A DNA stretch of 64,000 nucleotides from the NCBI GenBank assembly GCA_947471745.1, contig CANJKZ010000396.1, positions 813,501 to 877,500 of the forward strand, given 5' to 3'. This DNA comes from Closterium sp. Naga37s-1 (Eukaryota; Streptophyta; Zygnematophyceae; Desmidiales; Closteriaceae). The position numbers were made by a program, and so were the translations under genes. The notes under the pieces were generated by a model. That model searched no databases and had not been told where the DNA came from. It was given only the letters and a program-made list of their open reading frames with translations. Positions 36,779 through 46,905 of this stretch are shown piece by piece; positions within the stretch are counted from its first letter, which is position 1; every line of letters begins with the position of its first letter.

Positions 36779-36844
36779 ACCGGGAATCGAACCCGAGACC
36801 GCTCTGATACCATGTCAGAATCCCAACCACTAGACCATTGGGAT
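36779..36844 (-). promoter_or_regulatory. tRNA-Glu-like Pol III promoter across the LTR/primer-site junction
   Basis: Numbered as a tRNA from 36844, the minus strand gives U8, G18G19, T54T55C56R57A58 and C61 at their standard places. A D arm (GTCT/GGAT pairs) and a 5-bp T stem (TCGGG/CCCGG) can form. The A-to-B box gap is 33 nt. The acceptor ends do not pair and the anticodon arm is replaced by a shifted hairpin TCTGA-CATGGTA-TCAGA containing the LTR/PBS junction, so it is a promoter-like relic rather than a working tRNA. Confidence 0.7.
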
Positions 36845-36953
36845 AAAAGGGCTTGTTTCAGTAGCGGGTCAGTGCGCCCATAACCCCCCAGGCAAACGCG
36901 CCTGTAACCCTCTCCAGGATCAATCGGGCATCCACAGTGCAGATCTACTGACA
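36813..36953 (-). repeat. 5' LTR of the TRIM
   Basis: 141 bp; directly abuts the primer site and is followed by TTTTG. Confidence 0.95.
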
Positions 36954-37958
36954 TTTTGCTTAACGGGTACACGACCGGATCGTTATTTTAAGCGAAACCA
37001 ACCCTGTACACTAGAATGTCATCCATGTGATCATTCTTTTGTCGAGCAGGTCGTGAAACATCCCATTTATGGTAAGATGGAACATTGAAAGCGCGTCTGT
37101 TAGACCGGGTAGCATCACAGTATATTCGTAACTGCCGTAGCGTGTGCGAAATGTGGTCTTCGGGCAGTCGTCGGCGAACATGCGAATTTGGTGGTTGCCA
37201 CCCACCAAGTCGATCTTCGAGAAGTAGTGAGCCCCGCGAAGCTGATCGCGTAGGTCTTCCGCTCGCGGAATCGGGTAATGCGACTTTATTATGACCCGGT
37301 TTAGCGCTCGTTAATTGATGTACATGCGTAGGCCCCCGTCCTTCTTCGGCGTGAACAATACTGGTTCTGCGAATGGGGACATGCTTGGCCGGATAAAACC
37401 CTTGGTGAGGAGGTAGTCTAGATGGCTCCTCAGCTAGTCGAGCTCTGGCTGGCTCAGCGGCTACTGCGTCCGAACGGTTGGTTGCGCGCTGGGCTCCAGC
37501 TAGATCATGTAGTCCGCTGGACGTTGAGGTAGCAAGCCATCCAGTAGGTCATCCGCTAAAATTTTGGGACACCTCTGAATATATTGTTCGCCAGGCCCTT
37601 GGGAAGATTAGTGCAGAGCATGTCAATGTTGGCGATTTTCTCAGAGTTTGCCACCTCGTACACGTGTACGGCGTTGCCTTGAGCCCCGCATGTGATTGCT
37701 CGCTTCATGGTGACCACATTAACACATGTCTTCACCGGCTCTGGCTCCGTCCAATTTCTAAGCATCACCCACCCCATGTTGCCTTGCACAGTGCATGCTC
37801 TTGTCGTCCAGGCAATCATCGGATTGAATCGTTGCAGCCAATCACGCACTAGCAAAACATCGCAGCCGTCCAATGTTGTCGCAAACATTTTCATGCTGAA
37901 TCCAAAATTGTCGACAGTTTTCATCCGATGTTTCGAGCTTCATCTCGTATGGCCAGTG
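36954..37958 (-). pseudogene. Ty3/gypsy RT N-terminus and end of protease
   Basis: Minus-strand RT remains: a YP-PR-EDLRDQLRGAHYFSKIDL-type block near 37200-37320, GGNHQIRMFADDCPKTTFRT (37130-37208) and, one frame away, HMDDILVY in place of Y(L/V)DD near 37020. At 37790-37924 stands the protease tail NFGFSMKMFATTLDGCDVLL-WLQRF, continuing protease sequence from 40617-40830 on the other side of an insertion. Stops and frameshifts throughout. Confidence 0.75.
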
Positions 37959-38084
37959 TGTCAAACATTTATGCTATAGTCTTTCTAGGCTGTAGTGGGG
38001 TAGACAGTATGGGGTACAGTTTCCTAGGGTTACATATTTGTACCCAACTCATTTCCTAGTAAATCATTCCTCGTTACTTTCACA
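37959..38084 (+). repeat. 5' LTR (126 bp) of the deletion-derivative Copia
   Basis: TG...CA ends; GGGTACA/TGTACCC arms present; abuts the primer site. Confidence 0.9.
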
Positions 38085-38860
38085 TGGTATAGAGCAGGTT
38101 CCCTAGTGGGAACGTTTTTCTAGGGCCCACCACTATAACGATTTTTTTTTTCCTTACCTGCCCGGAGCGCGCTTCGCGCCTGCCCTAGTCGCGCCCCGTG
38201 CGCCTGCCCTCCCGTCGCGTCCCCTGCCCTTAGCGGCCCGTCGCGCCCCTTACGGCCCCTTCGCGGCCCCTTCTCGGCCCTTCGCGGCCCCTCTCGCGGC
38301 CCTTCGCGGCCCCTTCGCGGCCCCTCGCGGCCCCTTCGCGGCCCTTCGCGGCCCCTTCGCGGCCCCTCCGTGGCCCTTCGCGGCCCTTCGAGGCCCCTTC
38401 ACGGCCCCTCCGCGGCCCTCGCGGCCCTTCGAGGCCCCTTCACGGCCCCTCCGCAGCCCCTTCGCGGCTCTTCGCGGCCCCTTCGCGGCCCCTCCACGGC
38501 TCCTCGCAGCCCTGCCGCCCCGTCGTCGCCACCCCAGCAGCAGCTGCCGTCGCGCCTGCTGCCGCTGCCGCTTCCGCCACGGCCGTTCGCCGCCGCCGCT
38601 GCTGCCGTGACAGCCGCCGCCGCTGCTGCTGAGACAACCGCCGCTGCTGCTGCCGTGACAGCCGCCGATGCCGTCCCGGCCCTACCCTGCAGCCGTGTCG
38701 CGGCCCTGTTCCTGCCGGCACACCTCGGCCTTGCCCCACCACTTGCGGGCTTCTACCCAGCCGCCCCTGGTAAGCGCACCGCCGAGCTGCGCCCCTCCTG
38801 CTGCTGCTACTGCTAACCTGCTTCTGATGCTGCTGCTGCTAGCCTGCTGCTGCTGCTGTC

Positions 38861-40560
38861 ATGGCTAGTCTCAACGTTCTTACCTTTGATGCTGAGGGTC
38901 GAGCGGTAGACTTTGAGGTCTGGATAGATGATCTGCAGCTTTTCCTGCAGTGCGATAGCAAACACGACCTCTCACTTTTCAATCTCACGTCTGGCGCCTC
39001 TACTGCCCCTGCTGCCGATACTGACAGTACTGTTCGCTCACAGTGGACCACACGCGATGGTGCTGCTCGTCTTGCTGTGCGTAGTCACCTGCCGTCCACT
39101 GAGCGCACGCATTGTAGCCAGTACAAGACTGCTAAGACCTTGTACGACGCTGTAGTTGCACGCTACTCCTCCCCTGCCACTGCTGCCCTTAGTCGCCTCA
39201 TGCTGCCGTACCTGTTCCCTGACCTCGCCGCGTTTGCCACAGTCGCTGACCTCATTACGCACCTCCGCACTAGTGACACCCGCTACCGCGCTGCGCTTCC
39301 TGCTGAGTTCTGCGCCAAGACCCCCCCCCCCTATGTACATCACCCTCTACTACCTAGTCACCCGACTCCCTGACTCCCTTCGCTCGGTCAGGGACCACTT
39401 CCTCTCTGTCTGCCCCACCACACTCACCGTTGACCTCCTCGAGGAGCGCCTCCTTGCAGCTGAGAAGAGTATAGTCGCTATAGGAGCCTCTCGTGGTGAC
39501 CCTCGTGCCCCTTTCTTTGAGGGGTGTTCCCCCGTCCCCCTCTTGCCCTCTGTTGCCTCTGCTGCTGCTGTCGACCTCGTTGGCACCGAGTCGGTCGGCG
39601 CGACGTCTGCCCCTAGCGGGAGGCGCCGCAACGGCAAGGGCAAGGGGGGCAAGGGTGCTGGGGGAGTGGGCGGGGGCGGTGGTGGTGGCGGTGGGGGCGG
39701 CGGAGGGGGTGGGGGTGGCGGTGGGAGTGGTGGCGGGGGTGGGGGCTCTAGTGGCGGCGGCGGAGGCGGCGACGGCGGTGGCGGTGGGAGTGGAGGAGGC
39801 GGCGGTGGCAGCGGTGGCGGTGGCGCTGGTCGGGGTGGCTCTGTGCAGAGGGGAGGCTTCGGTGATGGCCAGCGTTCGTAGCAGCAGCGCTCTCGTGAGA
39901 CCCCGCCGCCCCAGCAGCTTCGTGAGTGGTACGCTGCGCGTCAGCGGTCTGGGGGTGCTGGTCCCTGTGCCTACGTCCTGCGTACTGGTGTGCTTTGGCC
40001 GCCTGACTGACGCCTGGCGTCTCCAGTTCCCTGATGCCTCTGAGATCCCTCGCTGGGGTGATTTGCTCAAGTCGGGTGTAGCTATCTTTGATCTTGACTA
40101 TGATGCTATTCTTGCTGCGATGTATGTTGTGTCTTCTAGTGAGGAGGGTGACTGTTACCTGTGTGTTCCGCCTGACCCGGGCATTGCAGCTGCTGCTCTA
40201 GGTGCTCGCGAGTCTGCTGCTCCAGGTACTAGTGAGTCTGTTGCTCCAGGTACTGGTGAGTCTGCTCTCTCAGGTACCACGTCTGGTCAGGCTTTGCACA
40301 CCTTCACCCTTGACTCGGGTGCTTCTCGCTCCTTCTTTCGAGACCGCGACACCCTCACGCCGCTCAGTCGGCCGGTTGCGGTCTCCCTGGCAGACCCCTC
40401 TGGGGGTCCTGTCCTTGCCCACTTCTCCACTGTACTACCGTGTCTGGCTCCCTGTCAGGTCTTTACCTCCCCTCGTTCTCTACGAACTTGGTGAGTGGTG
40501 CTGACCTGCAGGATGGGGGAGTTGACCAGTTCACTCCTGCGAGTCAGCAGGTGACCTACT
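38861..40560 (+). pseudogene. Copia Gag and protease, three frames
   Basis: Gag begins MASLNVLTFDAEGRAVDFEV and keeps the family blocks (WIDDLQLFLQCDSK, YDAVVARYSSPATAALSRL). At a C11 tract (39321-39331) the frame is lost; MYITLYYLVTRLPDS and a Gly-rich linker (39650-39840) follow one frame away, ending in TAG at 39879-39881. PQQLREWYA continues in the same frame past this stop. A second indel near 39995 removes the middle of the CX13C zinc motif, after which CFGRLTDAW and the protease FTLDSGASRSFF (about 40302-40340) run in a third frame. It ends at the large deletion. Not functional as read. Confidence 0.85.
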
Positions 40561-40616
40561 GCACGTGTGCTCGGGCTGTCAGCGGGTGACCCACTTTCAC
40601 ACAGTGCTGTCCCATC

Positions 40617-41116
40617 CTCTAGTCGCGCGTCAATCTCTAGCAAACACCTGTCCAATGTAACTATGATTTTTTTAACCGTTGACAAGTTGGTGAGGCTGTG
40701 ACTAGCCTCGTCGTCAACTAACACTTTTATTTTTTTTCCCTTTACCCTCCCTACCACCAGCACCAGGTGATCCACGCGTTCATCCACCTTATTCCTCCGA
40801 TTGTAGTAAATATCCCATATTGGTACCACAACTCGGTGTGGATAGCGTTTGTCGGGCGAGATGGTCTCGTGAGTATGGCGCCCGCTTGATACTGACTCCT
40901 CTCTTTTCCTGACCCTTTTCTGTCGTTCTTCTTCCCATGTTTAATCTTTGGGTAGTCTTTCTCCAGGTGGCCCAGCTAGTTGCATAAAAAGCACGGCCCT
41001 AAGGCTCAGCTCGGAGCATCCATGCTGTTGATCATGGGCTGCTGAGTCAATCCACAAAATCGAGTGCCCTCCTAGGAACTGACTCTCGCCCACTATACGA
41101 GTGCGTCCGTTGATCC
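40617..41116 (-). pseudogene. Ty3/gypsy Gag zinc knuckle and protease start
   Basis: Minus strand: a decayed knuckle CFLCN-LGHLEKDY (CX2CX4HX4, last Cys replaced by Tyr, one in-frame stop) near 40950-41000, a Lys-rich stretch, and KKIKVLVDDEASHSLTNL (40617-40830), matching the gypsy protease VLVDSGASHNFI with Ser and Gly replaced. Interrupted at 40617 by the plus-strand Copia and at 41116 by the non-coding LTR element. Confidence 0.7.
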
Positions 41117-41259
41117 TGTCGAAAGTTAAGTAAGAAGTTTAGAAGCAGAAAAAAGGGGATGCACTAGCAAGCAGTTGAGTACATATAGGAAACTCTAGAT
41201 TGGGCTGTACTCGTTATAGAGTACCCCACTGCAGGCTAGACAAATACAACATTCTAACA
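41117..41259 (-). repeat. 3' LTR of the 1,267-bp element
   Basis: 143 bp, preceded by GATCC; arms GAGTACA/TGTACTC present. Confidence 0.9.
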
Positions 41260-42240
41260 CACCCCCATAGCCAAAGTGGGGTGTAATCAGCAGAGCACGC
41301 AGTCATAGAGCAGGTTCACAATTGCAAGCAAAGCTAGAGGCTATCACAGAGGGCAAGTGAGGAGGAGGAGAGACTGTGGGGGCGAGAAGATGGGAGGCGA
41401 CTGCTGAAGCTGCAGACACACAGGAGCTGCTGGCTCAGTGGCTACCGAAGCAAGGGCCCGGACTACAGGAGTAACTGGCTCCGCGGAGATTGTAGCCTCC
41501 TGACTGGAGCAACTGACCCACAGGCGACTGGCGACTACCGGAGATTGTAGCCTCCGGACTACTGGCGCTGCTGACGACACGACGGCTGCCTCCACTCAAC
41601 CTCCCCCAGCTGCCCCACGCCCCTATCACACACCCCCTGCTGCACCCCTAGCTCCACTCCCACGACACCCCCCTAGCACCACTCCTTCGGCTCCCACACA
41701 CCCACCCCCCTGAGCGGCAGCTGCAGCAGCGGGAGACGGAGGAGGAGGAGGAGGAGTAGGGGACGGCGCACACAACCGGCACCCCCACAACCGCCACCCC
41801 CACACTCCCCACCCCCAAACCCTAAAACGGGTGGCAGGGGGTAGGAGTGCGGGGGACGGCTAGGGGGACGGCGCGCGGCCCCCAGGGCGCCACCACGGGG
41901 CAGCGAGGGGCCGCGCGCGGCTCCCCAGGGCGCCGCGGCGAGGTAGCGGGGGGTCGCGCGCAGCTCCCCAGAGCGCCGCGACGTGACGGCAGGGGCCGCG
42001 CGCGCCTTGCCCGGGCGCCGCGACAAACGGGCGGGGGGCGCGCGCGGCTCCCGAGGGTGCCGCGACGAAATAGCGGGGGCGGCGCGCCAGGAAGGAAAGG
42101 GGCCGCGCGCCCCGGGGCGCGCGCCAGAGACGCGGCGGGATGAAAAATAGGTCGCACGCCACGGGGCGTGCGACAGATCAAGTAGCAGCGGAAGCAGGTT
42201 GGTGGGCCCATAGGCCAAGGAAGGACAGGCTCTGATAGCA

Positions 42241-42383
42241 TGTCAAAAGTTAAGTAAGAAGTTTAGAAGCAGAAAAAAGGGGATGCACTAGCAAGCAGTT
42301 GAGTACATATAGGAAACCCTAGATTGGGCTGTACTCGCTATAGAGTACCCCACTGGAGGCTATACAAATACAACATTCTGACA
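42241..42383 (-). repeat. 5' LTR of the 1,267-bp element
   Basis: 143 bp, abuts primer site and GATCC. Confidence 0.9.
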
Positions 42384-42689
42384 GATCCAGCCAGCTAGAC
42401 GGCATCTATGAGAGTACGCCATCCGTTTTTACCTGAACTTGCTTGTTTATATCTTCTACTTCCACTTCTGTGCTTATTTCCTATTCTTATATTATAGCAC
42501 CGTTTAGGATTGTGTGCACCAAATTCAGCCTCATTTAGGTGATTCCCGCTTGACTTTGCTTGCGCCTGATTCACGCCGAATTGCATTTACCGAATTCGGG
42601 AAGGTTTCGTTCCCGACGGTTCCCAGGGCTCGGTAATTTCTAGTCTTATCAAGGTTACGTGCCTTGTTTTGTGCCTATATATAGCCACG
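42384..42689. other. Unassigned stretch between insertions
   Basis: Continues the target of the LTR element at 41117 (probably more decayed gypsy gag), but I see no domain. Confidence 0.4.
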
Positions 42690-43960
42690 ACGTTTGAGCA
42701 CGAGTTTTTGCTAGCCGCTTCGCCCCATCTCTGTACCACGCTACTAGCCCCTGAGGGAGAACCCAACGCCCTTAACATACCAACTCCTCGCACGTACCGT
42801 GAGGCAGTGTCAGGGCCATGGGCCTCTCTGTGGATAGCGGCCATGGACTTGGAGATGGCGTCTTGGAGATCCACAGGCACTTACGTCGACGCAATTTCCC
42901 CGCCTTGGGGCAAACGTAGTTGATGGCATGTGGATCTTCAAGGTACAGTGGCCGCTTGGATCACCGCCGGACTTCAAGGCGCGCTACTTGGCTAGAGACT
43001 TCAGTCAGCGTGAGGGTGCTGACTTCTTTCATAACTGCCCTGACCCCGAAGATGACCACTCTTTGGGTGTTACTTCATGTTGCAGCACAGCGAGACTACG
43101 AGCTGAACTCACTGGAATTCTCCACTGCCATTCTCCAAGGCCGCCTGCACAAGGATATCTGGCTGCGCCGTCCTCCTGGCTTCACTTGCGCTTTCCCGCC
43201 AGGGACCCAGTAGAGCCTAAGATGACCAGTCTACGGTCTCTGCCAAGCGCTTCGTGAGTGGCACGACACTCTTCGCTCCACTCTTGCTCACCCTGGTTTT
43301 AGACCTTCTTCTGCCGACCCATCGTTGTTCGTTCGTACTGGGCCCACACGTTTTTTCGTCCTCGTCTACGTTGATGACTTGGACTTCGGTACAGCAGACA
43401 TGGTTGCTCTAACTTTTGAAAGTCCCAACTACAGAAGAGACACACGTGCATTGACCTTGGTGAACTGCGCCGCTACCTTGGCTTGCAGATCACCAGGGAC
43501 AGAGCCGCTCGCACCATCACTCTAACCTAGTCACACATGGTGCAGCAGGTCCTTTAGCGGTTCGGGTTTCAGTTCTCCACCACACATCCCATTCCTCTTG
43601 CCGTTGACCACATGCTCACCGTTCCTGTTCTTGACAAGCCCTTTGAGTCTAGTGGCCCCTACGCAAATCTAGTTGTTTGCCTTATACTCGTCCGGACCTT
43701 GCTTTTCCTCCCAGCATCCTGGTTTGCTTTGTTGCGGCTGGGAGACACCGTCATGTTCAATGGGTTGACCTTCTTGCTCACCGGCCTTGGTGAGTGGCCA
43801 GGTTCTGCACCGACCTTGTTCGTTGACAACAAGGCCATGATCCTCCTATGTCAAAAGCTTTGACTGGAGAGGAGAGTGAAGCAGATCAATCTGAGGTGCT
43901 TTCTACTGCGAGAGGTGAAGATGGTCACCAGGCGTAAGACTCCAAGACTTGCCTATTAGG
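42690..43960 (+). pseudogene. Copia RT/RNase H remnant, plus strand
   Basis: Pieces in three frames follow Copia RT order: SPHLCTTLLAPEGEPNALNI at the RT entrance, ALTPKMTTLWVLLHVAAQRD, FSTAILQGRLHKDIWLRRPP, VLVYVDDLDFGTAD (43361-43400, YVDD intact) and TLFVDNKAMILLC of RNase H near 43820. They closely resemble the RT of the 7-kb Copia, but with multiple frameshifts, an internal deletion between RT and RNase H, and no LTRs. A solitary fragment. Confidence 0.8.
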
Positions 43961-44233
43961 CATGCACATAAGTCTTGAACATATTCACAAATTATGTTTT
44001 CTCTTTGATGTGCATATAACTGTTAGTAGTATTTCCTAGTAGTGTCAGTATTTTAGCACTGCACAACCTTGTACATTATTACGAGCTTTTTTCGGCTGGT
44101 GGCAAATTGTTGTTTCTATTCAGTACCCCTTGGACATGAGGATTCACACGTGTAGCTGATGCCCAAAATGCATTGTTCGTTCCTAAGCATGAGATTTCTT
44201 CTCGACCTGCTGTTTTCCGGCTGGTACCGTACT

Positions 44234-46905
44234 TCAGGTATCACGGCTGAGATCCACGCCCCAAAGAAGCACCGATGAAGAGTGGGACCCACCAAAATCT
44301 GGCAGCCTGTATTCCTGGGGTGGAGGCCCTTTCTTTGTTGTCTCACCCACTCCAGCTTCTGCTTTTGTTCCCGCTGCTCCTGCTGCTGAATCTGCTACTC
44401 CACTTGCAGATGCTCCTGCAGCTGGACTTGCCACTTCTACTGCTGCTGCTTCTGTGTTCTTCCAATCTTCTCCTGCTGCTCCTGCTGCTCTTGCTGCTCC
44501 TGCAGGTGCTGCTGCTGGTAACCCTGTAAGTTGGCCGCTGGCGCCAGCAACAGAAGCCTCAGACATAAGCGGCCCTACAGAACGACCCCCCCATTGGTTC
44601 TCCTCAGGCAACCTCGCTGGTACTTCATCTGTACTCGTTATAAGCACATCCCGCACCGGTTCTTGCTTCACAGTGAAATCAGGAGGGCGATGAGGGAGAA
44701 AGGGAGGCCAATGGACCGGCGTGAAGATATGTGAAGGGGAATTGTAATTAGGAGGTGGAGGAGGATGAGGAAGAGGGGGAGGAAGAGTTGGTGTGGGCTG
44801 GGAATGCGGAGGCTCTAGCAAAGGAGAGCTCGTGCTGCTGGGAATGTGGGTGGCTGCAGGGATGTTGGGGGCAGGTGGGATGTCAGACAGTGGAGGTACG
44901 TCAGAGGGAGGAGGCACGGTGTAGTGGGGGGGCATGTTGGAGGGGAGAGGCTCGCTGGGAGGAGGACTGAGTCGACCGTATGAGGAGTGTTGGAAAGGGG
45001 AGAACTGGAGCAAGGGGGTTGAATGGCGGAGGAGCGAGGCAGGCTGACGAGGGTGATGCGCTGGAAAGAGCTCAAGTCCGGCGAGCCTGATGGGTGGAGC
45101 CGATAACTCTTTGCACTCTCATCCTCGGGGGAATGTGACGGCTGGTTGCGGTAACTCCTTGCACTCTCACTTTCAGGGGAGCGTGATGGCTGGTGCTGCC
45201 AGTAACACTCGCTACTGTTAGGGGAAATTGACAGTTGGTGCTGCCAGTGGTAACCCCTGGCACTATCAGGGGATAAGAGTGGCTTTGGGTTAATCTGACC
45301 CCTCCTGCGCTCCACGACTGGGGGTGGGGCCAACAATGTTTGCTGCTGGAGGAACCTTTCAATGCCCCTTGGGCTTTCCCCTGAGATTTCCTGCTCCTGC
45401 TTCTCTGCAGCAGCAGCAGCACCACCACCACCAGCACCGGTAGGGCCTGTGGATTGAGGCACGGAGGAGAGTGGCGCCTGTGCCAGGTGCTTCTGGACTC
45501 TTCCAATGCCCCTTGGGCTCTCCCCTGAAGCCTCTCGCTCCTGCTGCTGCCTCTTGGGCCCGTCACGAGTGCCAGCACCGATGGGTTGAGTGGATTGAGG
45601 CAAGGGGGAGAGTGGCGCCTGTGCCTGGCGCTGCTGGCTTGCTCTACTCTCTCCCAGCCCTGCTCCTGCCACCACCTGCCACTCTTTCTCTGCAGCAGCA
45701 ACAGCACGAGTGCCAGCAGCAGCGGGGTGCGCAGATATAAGTAAAGGGGACAGCAGTGAAGACGCCGGGTACTGCTGGCTTGGTCCACACACACCTAGGA
45801 TTTCCCCTGCCACCGACCCCTCCTGCTTCACTGTAGCAGCACGAGCACCAGGAATAGGCACTGTGGAAAGCACGAGCCCCAAGGGGACCACACCCAGCCA
45901 GTCCTGTCTTTGGGGCGCCTCAAGAACAAGCTGCTGCTTCTCCCCATGAGCACTGGGAATAGGCCCTGCGGCAAGAACGAGCCCCAAGGGAACCGCACCC
46001 AGCCGGTCCTGCATTTGGGGCGCCTAAAAAGCAAGCTGCTGCGTCTCCACACTAGCACGAGCACCGGGAATAGACTCTGTGCCACAGAGCCCCAAAGGAT
46101 CGGCACCCAACCGCTCCCCCACCATGCCTGCAGTGTCCCTGAGGCGTTTCCGGGGGGATGGGACCTGCTGCTGCCATCTGTGAGAGGCGCTGTGTGTGCC
46201 AACTGCAGCGCCAACTGCAGCACCCGATTGCATAGCACTAGCATGCATGTCTCCTGCCCCTAGAACACCAGCTCCCAAGGATCCAATCCGCCAACCTCCA
46301 CCACCAAAAGCTGCACCCCCCGAAGCTGCACCCCCCGAAGCTCCACCCCCCGAAGCTCCACCCCCCGAAGCTCCACCCCCCAAAGCTCCACCCCCCAAAG
46401 CTCCACCCCCCAAAGCTGCAGTCCCCAAAACTTGGTTCCGTGAAGCACCACCCGCCAACGCCACACCTGCCAAAGCTCTACCCTGGAGGGATCTTCCTCC
46501 CGTGAGAGCATCTGGCCATTCGGTGCTGTCACTCCCCATCATGGCACTCCTGCCCCACATCAAGTTGCTCCGCATTCCACCGCTCCCCACACCACCACTT
46601 CCCGCAGCACCACTTTTCACAGCACTGCTTCCCACAGCACCGCTTCCCAAAGCATTGTTTACCGCATCAGCTAGAGTGTTGTTTGTCTCAGTGCCACTCC
46701 AACCTATCACAGAAGACCTAGCAGAAGGACCAGCCATGCCAGCACCAACACTCATACAATCCCCACCACCCACACAGCCACACCATCCCCACCACCCACA
46801 CCATCCCCACCACCCACACCACCCATACCATCCCCACCAGTCATACCATCCCCACCACCCATACCATCCCCACCAGTCATACCATCCCCACCACCCATAC
46901 CACCG
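44234..46905 (-). pseudogene. Giant EAR/zinc-finger gene, copy B: 3' portion only
   Basis: Matches the last third or so of copies A and C, ending in LLWGVDLSRDT (44234-44266) and keeping VKQEPVRDVLI and HWPPFLPHRP. It starts abruptly at about 46905 within a GGMGGGD-coding minisatellite, where the sequence switches to the downstream flank of copy C. An in-frame TAG (46024-46026) and a frameshift near 44975 interrupt it; the zinc motif and LDLNLE region are absent. Such a junction inside a repeat fits unequal exchange between tandem genes (inference). Confidence 0.85.

Larger units (their letters stand above)
36579..36953 (-). mobile_element. TRIM (375 bp) with a tRNA-like split Pol III promoter
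   Basis: Two identical 141-bp LTRs (36579-36719, 36813-36953) with TG/CA ends enclose 93 bp and are bordered by the perfect duplication TTTTG (36574-36578, 36954-36958). A polypurine tract complement (36720-36727) and the primer site TGGTATCAGAGC (36801-36812) are present; there is no coding capacity. On the minus strand the end of the 5' LTR carries an A-box-like TGGTCTAGTGG (36827-36837) and the interior just after the primer site carries a B box GGTTCGATTCC (36783-36793). It sits in the RT of the dead gypsy element. LTR identity indicates very recent movement. Confidence 0.95.
37959..40611 (+). mobile_element. Copia deletion derivative nested in gypsy protease (plus strand)
   Basis: A 126-bp 5' LTR (37959-38084), primer site TGGTATAGAGCAGG (38085-38098), a leader with 11-bp GGCCCCTTCGC repeats, gag, and protease up to about 40595 are present. 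The element then stops with ACTTTCACA, the last nine bases of its own LTR, and is bordered by CAGTG on both sides (37954-37958, 40612-40616). A deletion therefore removed everything from the protease to almost the end of the 3' LTR after integration. Confidence 0.9.
41117..42383 (-). mobile_element. Non-autonomous LTR retrotransposon (1,267 bp), copy 2
   Basis: Two 143-bp LTRs (41117-41259, 42241-42383; six differences) lie between perfect GATCC duplications (41112-41116, 42384-42388). The primer site TGCTATCAGAGC is at 42229-42240 and a polypurine tract at 41260-41270. The interior is GC-rich with no retroviral-type domain, but its two ends match those of 2476-3856 (GAGGGCAAGTGAGGAGGAGGA; GGGCCCATAGGCCA near the primer site). 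Older than copy 1 by LTR divergence. Confidence 0.9.

Noticed and set aside
36779..36844. A functional tRNA gene in the TRIM
   Set aside because: The acceptor ends do not pair and the anticodon stem is displaced by one; only promoter-like boxes and two arms are retained.
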